Below, in pieces: positions 25,630-33,899 of a stretch of 57,072 nucleotides of DNA (the first letter of the stretch is position 1; each line of letters opens with the position of its first letter). The position numbers were made by a program, and so were the translations under genes. Source of the stretch: Prorocentrum cordatum (lineage: Eukaryota > Sar > Dinophyceae > Prorocentrales > Prorocentraceae); assembly GCA_963575745.1 (NCBI GenBank), contig CAUYUJ010015960.1, positions 7,501 through 64,572 on the forward strand, given 5' to 3'. The notes under the pieces are model-generated. The model made no database searches. It was given only the letters and a program-made list of their open reading frames with translations, and was not told the origin of the DNA.

Positions 25630-27615
25630 ATGTGGCCGCCCGCGCGCCAGAGCGCATCCTCAGGGAGTATGGACCGTGGATTTCGATTCGCCAGAACGGT
25701 GTTCATCCACAACGCTGAGGAGGAGGAGGGAGGCAAAGACGAGGAAGCCGCAGTTGCGGATGATGACGACGACCAGCGGACGCAAGATGGCGACAGCACC
25801 GTCGCGTCCTCGGCTGCCTCCGCTGACGAGGCTGAGTCCCGGGGAGGTGCGGGAGCCGCAGATGCGGCAGCACATGACTCCTACATGCCGAGAGTGTTGT
25901 CGTCGCGGAGACCCTGGAAACGGGTGCCCATCATCGAGACAAGCAATCTGTCGGAAAAACAAAGAGCTCTTGTCGACGCATGGGAGGAGAAAACGGAGTT
26001 CGAAGCGGGACGGGTCGGCTTCTACGTGGCCAACGTCGGAGGGACTGCAGCTAGACCCACGCAACGCGCGGACGAGTGGGCGCAGCTCCGCGCGAACCCT
26101 GCCCAGATCATCGCCCTCTGCGAGTGCGACGACGATACCTGCGCGGTACTCAGTGGGGAGCACGACGCGAGGGACAGTGCAGCCGCAGTTGCGGACGATA
26201 GGTTTCGGAGTCGGACTCAATACAACTACCTGTGCGTTAAGGGCGGCGAGCCATCAGGGACCCTCCTTGTTGGCATGAGGGACAGCAGTGGCGGCCACAT
26301 TGAACACGTAGACTTTGCGAGACTCTTCCACAAGCAGGAGAAGTCCAAAACGAAGAAGAAGAAGAAACAGTCCGCAGTTGCGGAGGCTCCTGCGCCAAAG
26401 CTGCACAACAAGTACTCCAGGGCGATGGTGGTGCGCGTCCACCTGGACCAGGCCGTGACCCATTTGGGGGGCTCCTTCAACGTCATGGCGGTGCACGTCC
26501 ACCACAGCATGGCCAACCAAGACTGGGGCGTCACGAAGCTCCATGAGTTCTACAACTGGTTCGTCGCCTACGTCAGGGAATGGGACGTGAAGGTCTGCAT
26601 GGGGGACTTCAACATGTGCATGTTCCAGCTTGTGTCCTGGTGCCGCAATTGCGGCCTGACTGTGGACGTCGCCGCGCGGACCCCCTGGAAGACAGCAGGC
26701 GGCCAGCCCAGGGCAGACAGCATGGCGATTTTGTTCATAAACTGTCCTGGGCAGTACAAGCTTCACCATGGCCTGAGTGTTCTGCACGACCGTGAGGGCG
26801 GATTCTTGACGACCCAGCAAGATCCGTCTTTCCCTGTCTTCGACTACACGAATGGCCCTGGGAAGATGCTTCAGACTTACGTGCCCAAGGCTGAGCCCGT
26901 TGAAAACAAGATGCGCGCCTTCCTGACGCCATCTGGCGAATCCTTGACCGCAGATGCGGAGATCGAGCAAAGGATGGCGCGCAGGGAACGCGACGATTGG
27001 GTGCGCTATCCCTTCAGAGTGAAGCAGGGCAACCTCGACGACAAGATATGGCATGGCGCCTTCGGCAGGGCGAGGCACGGAGCGCACATCCCTCTGGTGG
27101 CTTTCACGCACAATACGTGCCGCAGGTCACCTGAAAGACTCGCCGCGAGGTTGGAACGCAGGAAGGGCGGCAGGAAGGGCGGCAAGAAGGGCGGCAAGAA
27201 GGGCAGCTACGCGGACACCGCAGTTGCGGGGAAGGGCGTCCGACCCCAGATGGGAACCGCAGTTGCGGGGAGAGACGCAGGGGCTGAGCGAGCTGGGAAC
27301 ACGCCACCGCCGCAAGCTGCCAACGGCGACGATGCGACCCCTTCTTGTGCCGCAGTGGCGGCTGGGTCCTGGGACGCCAGCGGCAGCGGCGCATGGGAGG
27401 CGCGCAGTCCCGCCACGAGATGGCAGGGCTGGTCCTGGCGGGACTGGAGCTCGAGCGAATGGGGCGCTGATGGCGCGCAGTGGTGGCCCTCTGATCATGC
27501 CGCAGTTGCGGACAATGCCCCTGAGGGCTCGCCTCCTCAGCGTGAAGTCGAGTGGGGCTCGAGCGGGCGACCTGCCGAGCGCCCTCCGTGGAGCTTCGAG
27601 GGGCAGTGCTGGTGA
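25630..27615 (+). CDS. Element gene D: EEP-nuclease-like protein (661 aa)
   Basis: Start chosen at ATG 25630 (MWPPARQSASSGSMDRGF), 24 nt after an SL relic; the frame is open upstream but there reads as a CT-rich leader. An acidic N-terminus with EAAVADDDDDQ precedes an endonuclease/exonuclease/phosphatase-like region: VGFYVANVGG, PAQIIALCECDDD (equivalent of the catalytic Glu strand), FNVMAVHVHHSMANQ, VKVCMGDFNMCMF (GDFN at residues 325-328), and HGAHIPLVAFTHN in the place of SDH.P. The final His is present but the usual Asp before it is not. A Lys/Gly repeat (GGRKGGKKGGKKG) and a Trp/Ser-rich tail follow, ending at TGA 27613-27615. It may nick DNA or RNA for the element; substrate unknown. 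No reverse transcriptase follows, so it is not a normal LINE ORF2. Confidence 0.7.
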   Translation: MWPPARQSASSGSMDRGFRFARTVFIHNAEEEEGGKDEEAAVADDDDDQRTQDGDSTVASSAASADEAESRGGAGAADAAAHDSYMPRVLSSRRPWKRVPIIETSNLSEKQRALVDAWEEKTEFEAGRVGFYVANVGGTAARPTQRADEWAQLRANPAQIIALCECDDDTCAVLSGEHDARDSAAAVADDRFRSRTQYNYLCVKGGEPSGTLLVGMRDSSGGHIEHVDFARLFHKQEKSKTKKKKKQSAVAEAPAPKLHNKYSRAMVVRVHLDQAVTHLGGSFNVMAVHVHHSMANQDWGVTKLHEFYNWFVAYVREWDVKVCMGDFNMCMFQLVSWCRNCGLTVDVAARTPWKTAGGQPRADSMAILFINCPGQYKLHHGLSVLHDREGGFLTTQQDPSFPVFDYTNGPGKMLQTYVPKAEPVENKMRAFLTPSGESLTADAEIEQRMARRERDDWVRYPFRVKQGNLDDKIWHGAFGRARHGAHIPLVAFTHNTCRRSPERLAARLERRKGGRKGGKKGGKKGSYADTAVAGKGVRPQMGTAVAGRDAGAERAGNTPPPQAANGDDATPSCAAVAAGSWDASGSGAWEARSPATRWQGWSWRDWSSSEWGADGAQWWPSDHAAVADNAPEGSPPQREVEWGSSGRPAERPPWSFEGQCW

Positions 27616-27679
27616 TGGCCGCAGTTGCGGGCAAGTGGAACATGATGTTGATTGCCGCAGTTGCGGACAGTGTACGCTG

Positions 27680-27732
27680 GAAAAATCATCATCATCATCA
27701 ATCATAATCATCATCATATCATCATATCATAC
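27680..27732 (+). repeat. (ATC)n microsatellite
   Basis: ATCATC runs interrupted by AATCATA and ATATC, lying between the last dodecamer and the right boundary palindromes. Confidence 0.9.
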
Positions 27733-27794
27733 GTTCAAAGCAGTGCCGGGGCACTGCTTTGAACGCGTTCAAAGCAGTGCCGGGGCACTGCTTT
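27733..27794. repeat. Right boundary palindrome pair
   Basis: 27733-27764 and 27767-27794 are tandem copies of a palindrome with half-site GTTCAAAGCAGTGCC and centre GG; the second is cut short at CTTT. Same family as 19574-19648. Confidence 0.85.
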
Positions 27795-28847
27795 CGATCG
27801 TCGCCTCGTCGCAGTTATAAGGGCTATTGGATTATGTTGGGAGATATATTCTCGTGTAGCTCGTACGTAAGGTCCTGCTGGAGCGCTTGCCACGAAGAAC
27901 CTGAAGGGATCTTTTCGGGTGGTGACACCGTCCATGGTTGCGAGAGTCGATAAGCCTTGCATGGAGGTTGGGGAGACGATACCCCATGAGCCTCGTAGGA
28001 GCCTTGCCAACAGTCGTCGTCGGGCGCACGTCTTAATGCAAATACTGCTGGAAGTCCACGGTGCAGGCGGTGGGAGTGGACATGATGGTTTGAAGTTGCT
28101 GGAGCCAGTGGGTGCAAACCGTTGGTTGAGGATACTTGATCCGCCCTGAGGTACCCGCTCTGATATGTCACTCCAGGATGACAATTTGACTCCACATCAG
28201 CTGGTTCCCAATGTCCAGCTGCAGCGACTGGCGACGAGTCACCCATGGAACACTCTCCACACCTTCTTTCATCGTAATTGAGGGTTCATCCCCTCCTGCC
28301 AGCGCGCTGCACACGGCGTCTCGCAGGTGGGCCCTCTGGTGCTCCATACTCTCCTGGACAGGACATCTTCGGCCCAGGCCTGGAGAGCATTTCCTGTGTA
28401 ATGTCCCATTGCTCAGCATTTGATGGCACCATCGACTACAGCATGGTAACGTCGTACTGGGAAGCACGCCCTGCATTACCTATCCAGGTCTGGGTGTCGC
28501 CTGCACGTGGACGTCTTGAACAAATATTGATAAGAACAAATCATCAAGTCGGTAGACCCTGAATGGCACTGGGTCCGCCGCTGGTGCACTAAACGTGGGT
28601 TTCGGACGTCAGTGACGGTCGGTACGCGGTACTTCACACAGGGATTGTGTGGTGTCATGTCGGGGAGCAAACGTAGCGTGGAGGAAGCCAGTCCGGGACA
28701 ATATCAGCCGCATTGGGTTGCCCTTTTTCCTGCCCGCCAGTGGCGGGTTCATGGCCTGTTTGTGGACCGAACGGTCTCGCACTGTCCCTGGGTGCGTGGC
28801 TGAAGTGGGGTTGCACGGTGCGGATTCGATTTTGAATTCTGTTTCTA
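27795..28847. other. No recognised gene; moderate-GC unique DNA
   Basis: Less GC-rich than its neighbours and free of simple repeats. Short open frames occur on both strands (for example minus 27824-28246 and minus 28168-28476), but none resembles a known family and none has convincing start context. It could be a decayed gene or the flank into which the element inserted. Confidence 0.5.
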
Positions 28848-28959
28848 CCTAACAGCGAAGACTGATAGGTTTCTAGTAGTGTCAAAAGAGAGCATCTTGA
28901 CGCCCCAGGGGGGTCTGGGCGGGATCCGGACGGGTGCCGGGGAAAACCGGGGACTGCCT

Positions 28960-29290
28960 ATTTTGATTGCCAGGAGCTACATTTTGACTGCCCGGAGCCA
29001 CTAGAACACCATTCCCAGGCCACATTTTGAATGCCCGGAGCCAATGGTAGGCCACTTCGTGTTCTTCGTGTTCCCAGAACACCATTCCCAGGCCACATTT
29101 TGAATGCCCGGGGCCAACTGTAGGCCACTTCGTGTTCTTCGTGTTCCCAGAACATTATTCCCAGGCTACATTTTGAATGCCCGGAGCCAACTGTGCGCCA
29201 CTTCGTGTTCTTCGTGTTCCCAGAACACCATTCCTTTTCCTTGTACCATATATTTCGATTGCCCGAGCCAACAGTTGGGCCCCTTGGTGA
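28960..29290 (-). repeat. 73-bp minisatellite, inverted units
   Basis: Units of CCAGAACACCATTCCCAGGC, then CACATTTTGAATGCCCGGAG and GTAGGCCACTTCGTGTTC, reverse-complement to 3941-4285. Confidence 0.9.
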
Positions 29291-29439
29291 TTCTTCGTGT
29301 TCCCCTAACTCTAGTCCAGTGCTCATATTTCGGAAGAAGTGGGCGAGACAGCTAGACGGTACGAGCTTGGGAAGCGGGTGTATTGAACGTGCCTCGCACC
29401 AGAGCCTATAGGGCCTAGAGGAGGAACAGAGGCTAGGCA

Positions 29440-30385
29440 GGCTGAGACTGAGGCCTGTTCCAGGTGCGGCCGAGGCAAGCTGAGGCTTAAGGCCGAGGCA
29501 GGCTGAGGCAGAGGCAGGCTGAGACTGAGGCTGAGGCAGGGGCAGTCTGAGGCTGTGCTGAGGCTGAGTCTTCGAATGCAAGGCTGAGTGCATGAGAGGC
29601 TGACGCTGAGGCTGAGGCCCCAGGATGAGGCCCTGAGGCTGAGGCCGAGGCAGGCTGGGGCGAGGCAGGACTTGAGGCTGATGAGGAGGCAATAGCCGAG
29701 GCAGGCTGGATGGCTGAAGCTGAGCAGGCTGAGGCTGAGGCTGTGGCTGAGGCTGAGACAAGCTGCTGCCGATCATGCTGAGCTGAAGGTTTAGACGTCG
29801 AGCATTTCGCCCAGGCAGTCTGTGAGGCTGAGGCGAGCAGGCTGAGGCTGAGGCTGAGGCCGAGGCAGGCTGAGGCTGAGGCCGAGGCAAGCCGAGGCAG
29901 GCTGAGGCTGAGGCTGAGGCTGATGCTGAGGCAGGCTGAGGCTGAGAAAGGCTGAGGCTGAGGCCGAGGCAGGCTGAGGCTGAGGGAGGCTGACGCTGAG
30001 GCCGAGGCAGGCTCAGGCCGAGACAGGCTGAGGCTGAGACTGAGGCTGAGTCTGAGGATGAGGCCGAGGCAGGCCGAAGCTGAGACAAGGTGAGGCTGAA
30101 TGAGGGGGGGAAGGGGATGGGGGGGAGGAGGGGAGGCTGAGGCAGGCTGAGGCCCAGGCAGGCTGAGGCCGAGGCATGCTGAGGCTGAGGCTGAGGCCGA
30201 GGCATGCTGAGGCTGAGGCTGAGGCTGAGGCAGGCTGAGGCTGAGGCTGACGCAGGCTGAGGCCGAGGCAGGCTGAGGCTTAGGCCGAGGCAGGCTGAGG
30301 CTGAGGCTGAGGCAAGCCGAGGCTGAGGCTGAGGCAAGCCGAGGCAGGCTGAGGCTGAGGCTGAAGCTGACGCAGGCTGAGGCAT
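29440..30385 (-). repeat. AGGCTG hexamer satellite
   Basis: About 0.95 kb of AGGCTG/AGGCCG hexamers, the inverse of the satellite at 2745-3930, with a short G-rich interruption near 30104-30140. Confidence 0.95.
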
Positions 30386-30605
30386 CCGTAGGCATCCATA
30401 GGAATCCTTAGGAATCCCTAGGAATCCTTAAGAATCCGTAGTCATCCTTAGGAATCCGTAGGCATAGTTAAGCATGCTCAGGAATCCTTAGGAATCCTTA
30501 GGGTTCCTAAGGTTTCCTAAGGATTCCTATGGATTCCTAAGGATGCCTAAGGATGCCTTAGGAATCCCTAGCAATCCTTAGGATTCCATTGGATCCTAAG
30601 GCCGT
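30386..30605. repeat. Degenerate decamer array that switches strand
   Basis: Begins as TTAGGAATCC/GTAGGCATCC decamers and around 30500 flips to the reverse-complement GGATTCCTAA, then flips back near 30570. Present only in composite copy B. Confidence 0.8.
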
Positions 30606-31029
30606 TGCCACTGCGACTGTCATTGCGAATGCGACTGCGATTGCGAGAACAGCAGAATTCTACAACTGGATTCTCACCTGAATCTTAAGGGGAATGCTTC
30701 CAGCTATGCTTATGCACATCGCTGTTACGTTGCTTTGCCGGGATACTTTGGAAACTGAATGGTCGCCCCCCCACGACCAGTGCCCTTGGATGTATTTTCG
30801 TATTGAAGCGCCCCCTGCATCACTTGCGTTTTTCTCCAAAACGTGCTTGCACTTGGGTTCTTACATGGCTTGCTTAAGTAAGTAGGTTGACATATTCCTG
30901 GGTTTTCGTCACGTTGGCACCCGTGCCAGTACGTTCGTGGGCGCCTCGTGGGCGAAGTGGAGAAGGACAAGAGAAAGGGAGGGGGGGCGGATGGGAAGTT
31001 GAGAAGGGCGAGAAAGGGGAGGCTGAGGC

Positions 31030-31030
<1 letters not shown>

Positions 31031-31123
<93 letters not shown>
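31031..31123 (+). repeat. (GAT)31 microsatellite
   Basis: 93 bp of uninterrupted GAT, 31 perfect units. Perfect purity suggests recent expansion. Confidence 0.98.
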
Positions 31124-31124
<1 letters not shown>

Positions 31125-31679
31125 AGATGAGGCGGGAGGAGAGAGGAGGAGAGGAGAGAAGGAGAAGGAGCCGTCGCCGGTAGACTCGGAGAGTCTCCGG
31201 CGTCCCGTCTGCATCTACGAAGGAGTCGTAGGAGCTAGATAGGGCTCGCCCTACCAGAAAAAACCTCCCCACACCCCGCCTTTGCCCAGCCGCTTCTGGT
31301 GCCTACTCCCATGCAACTGGCCTACACCGACCCGGGGGCTCGGCCCCGCGGCCCGGCGCGGCGGGCCCGCTGACTCTGCGGCTCCGTGGCGGGCGCTCGC
31401 TGCAGTGCCAGGCTGCCGCGGCTGCGGGGAGCGGCCACACACACACGCGGGTCGTCGGAAGTAGGTATTATTGGAATCACATATCCCAATCTACTTCAGG
31501 CGCCCTCCTGCTGCAATCATCGAGTGCCTTCCCCTTTCCCTTCCCCCTTGGGGGGGGGGGCGGGTAGAAACCCAACCTACTTCCAACGCCTTCCTACTTC
31601 ATGTTTCTACCCACGCCTTGCGACCGACGGGTATTGGTTCCTCTGTGCTTGTCATTCCCACGTCCACCGTTCTGATTAT

Positions 31680-32165
31680 ACATAAACGCACATTCTCAGA
31701 TAAAACAACACAGTGCAGTACAAAGCAATGTGCTGTAATTCAATATCATATCTTCATATCACACCATAGACTAATCTGATGTAGGAAACTGTAATACGGT
31801 TCAGTGTCACATTATATATCGTTATACTGTTTATTACAGTTTAATACAATGTATGGCCATACACAACAAACTATAAGGTACTAGATCACATCTATATATA
31901 TATACACTGTGCTAGGAACTAGTATATTGCACTATGCTTTTATGGCACTATGCTTTCATACGGTAAACTGCACCATTGGTGCACTGTACCGTAGTATAGT
32001 TTAGTAAGCTGCAATATGATATGATGTGATATATGTTGCAATATGTTGCATGTACGGTATCATATACTGTCATGCAATGTGCTACCATGTAATATTTTAG
32101 TGCGCACATATTTAGTACGATGTTGTACAGTGTAACAAATTTCCGATAACAAATCCGTATCTAAT
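31680..32165. other. AT-rich island
   Basis: About 480 bp clearly richer in A+T than the rest of the window, with recurrent TATGCT, ACTGTA, ATATGTTGCA and TATATATA motifs. It looks like a decayed tandem array of short TA-containing words. No open frame or known gene. Confidence 0.75.
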
Positions 32166-32269
32166 ATGATACACGAGGCGCGACACCGTGGCGAGCTTGA
32201 GCCAGGCGGATCCACGCGCGCCTTGGGCAGCATTGTGCTTGAGCAGCGAGGGCGAGGGAGAGGCAGGGC

Positions 32270-32470
32270 TCATTTCGATTCCTCGGATTCGATTCGATTC
32301 GATTTCGATGGATCCCGATTCCGATTCGAGTCGACATCGGATTCCGATTTGGGATCCGATTTCTCAATGGAGGCTTCTCAGCCTACCGATGTCTACCGAT
32401 TCGACTTTTCCCGATTCGCTACCGATTTCCGCCGATCCGATTCATCTCGGTCGCCGGTTCGACTTATCGT
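32270..32470 (+). repeat. GATTC/CGATTC-rich degenerate repeat
   Basis: Repeated GATTCGATTC, CCGATTCCGATT and CCGATTCG words; a pyrimidine-variant counterpart of the GATCGGA repeats at 12416 and 13726. Confidence 0.7.
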
Positions 32471-33004
32471 GTCGATCCTGGGCTCCTCCTGGGAGGCGTG
32501 GGAGGCGTGGGAGGGAGGGGGGGGGCCCAGACCTCCCGCGGAGCGACGGCTTAATCCGTGGCTCGATGCCTTCCGCGGGGACGGGCTTTAAACGGTGGAG
32601 GCCCCTGCCAAGGAAACGCCCTGCTCGCCTCCAGGGTGCCCTGGGCCTCTTCTTGGGCTTCGATGGTGCTGCTGCGGACAGCGCGACGCTCCCGCCGCAA
32701 GCATCCGTGGACGTCCTGGGGGCTCAGGGCTGTTTTTTTTCCTGTGGAGGGCGTCTGGTGGCCTGTGCCGCCTGCCCTCATTAGACCGCGGAGTGATGGG
32801 ACATGGCCCCCGGGGGCCCCGCAACGTACCCCCCTCGCGTAGGTCCCAGGCCAAGAGGAGACGCCGGGCTTCGCGGTGCTGCCGTGCTGCCCGCGTCCCC
32901 GCGGGGGGGGGGGGGGTGGGCGGGAACAGCACCCAGCCGGCCACCGTCAAATGGTCGAGCCCGCGAGCTGGGACGTCTTCCCCTGGCCCCCCGAGCGGCA
33001 CGCT

Positions 33005-33406
33005 TCGCCTCCTCGTTCCTCCATCCTCCCCACCTCCACCACCTCCAACCTCCCTCCCTCCACTTCCTCCCCCTCCTCCTCCGCCTCCTCCTCCTTCTCC
33101 TTCCTCCTCCTCCTCCTCCTCCTCCACCTCCCCTCCTCACTCTCCTCCGCCTCCTCCACCTCCTCCCTCCTCTCCTCACTCTCACCTCCTCCTCCTCTCT
33201 CCTCCTTCCTGGTCTCCTTTTCTTCTCATCCTCCTCCTCGCTCCTCCCTCGCTCCTCCTCGCTCCTCCTCGCTCCCTCCACGCTCCTCCTCGCTCCTCCC
33301 TCCTCCTCCTCCTCCTCCTCCTACCTCCTCCCCTCCTCGCTCCCTCCCCTCCTCCTCCTCCTCCTCCTCCCCTCCTCCTCCTCCTCCTCCTCCCCTCCTC
33401 CTCCCC
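33005..33406 (+). repeat. (TCC)n tract
   Basis: About 400 bp of TCC/CTC with GCTCCTCC variants; the minus-strand frames through it are Glu/Arg runs. Confidence 0.95.
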
Positions 33407-33899
33407 CCGCGAGGTGTTCGGCGCGGCCCCCGGCAGGGTGGTGCTCGTGCCCCAGCGGCCAGCCGCTGGCCGAGGCGCGGGCGCCGGGCAGCTGGGCGCG
33501 GCCGCCGCCGAGGTCTGCTGGGCGGCCGGCTGCTCCCTAGCCCCGCTCCCCTGACGCTGCCGCTGCTGGTGCTGCTGCTGCTTCCTCGCCCCTGCTCCCT
33601 CCTGGGCCTCCCTGCCCTTCCCTGTCTCCTGCTTCCCCTTCCGCCGCCGGCCGTGCTCGTGTCTGGGGAGAAGGGGGGTGCGGGGCCCCCCCGGGACATG
33701 GCAGGAGTCGTCCACCCTCCCGCCCAGCGGGGCGCTCTTGGGACGCCTCCTGCTGCAGCCCGCCCATCCACGCAGGGCCCCGCCACCAACCGAGGGACAC
33801 CGGGCTGGACGGCCCACGGCTCACTCCCGAAGCGCCATGGCTGTCCCGCCTCACGCGCACAAATAACCAGTTCAGGTCGCCCCCCCATGTGCCTACGCC

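Larger units (their letters stand above)
19778..27666 (+). repeat. Iterated dodecamer CCGCAGTTGCGG, 23 perfect copies
   Basis: Perfect copies start at 19778, 20081, 20858, 21506, 22302, 22576, 23199, 23327, 23671, 23864, 24098, 24567, 24951, 25310, 25391, 25748, 26183, 26372, 27218, 27257, 27500, 27619 and 27655, all in the same orientation. Near copies include CCGCAGTGGCGG (20477, 21979, 27350), CCGCAGATGCGG (21482, 25857, 26949), CCGCAATTGCGG (21726, 26643), CCGCAGTCGCGG (23753, 24292), CCGCTGTTGCGG (20830) and CCGCAGTTGCGC (23989). In the first five types the arms CCGC/GCGG are kept and the central four bases vary. In genes it is read as (A/T)AVA, PQLR or RSCG depending on frame. Confidence 0.95.
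19574..27794 (+). mobile_element. 8.2-kb palindrome-bounded element with DDE transposase
   Basis: Seen: similar tandem palindrome pairs (TTCAAAGCAGTGCC...GGCACTGCTTTGAA) at both ends; four plus-strand gene regions between them; and a dodecamer (CCGCAGTTGCGG) repeated throughout but not found outside. Known: the CAG-P-x-D and D-x-H motifs in gene C are those of pogo/DDE_1 transposases. Inferred: a large DNA transposon, all genes codirectional, with cargo genes (EEP-like nuclease, OTU-like domain). It may be decayed: gene B needs a frameshift and two in-frame stops interrupt an otherwise continuous frame. The left flank is in an assembly gap, so no target-site duplication can be assessed. Alternatively it is a host gene cluster that happens to be flanked by a palindromic repeat. 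Confidence 0.65.
28848..30755 (-). mobile_element. Composite satellite-bearing repeat, copy B (inverted)
   Basis: Reverse complement of the unit at 2590-4416: CCTAACAGCGAAGACTGATA at the left, then the TTTCTAGTAGTGTCAAAAGA block, 73-bp minisatellite units (28960-29290), AGGCTG satellite (29440-30385) and a leader ending CATCGCTGTTAC. It differs from copy A by an extra 220-bp decamer array at 30386-30605 and by a different satellite length. No gene apparent. Confidence 0.65.
30756..33004. other. Non-genic stretch with (GAT)31 and an AT-rich island
   Basis: No protein family recognised. Contains the (GAT)31 microsatellite, a GC-rich patch at 31310-31440, the AT-rich island at 31680-32165 and a GATTC-rich patch at 32270-32470. 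Confidence 0.6.
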
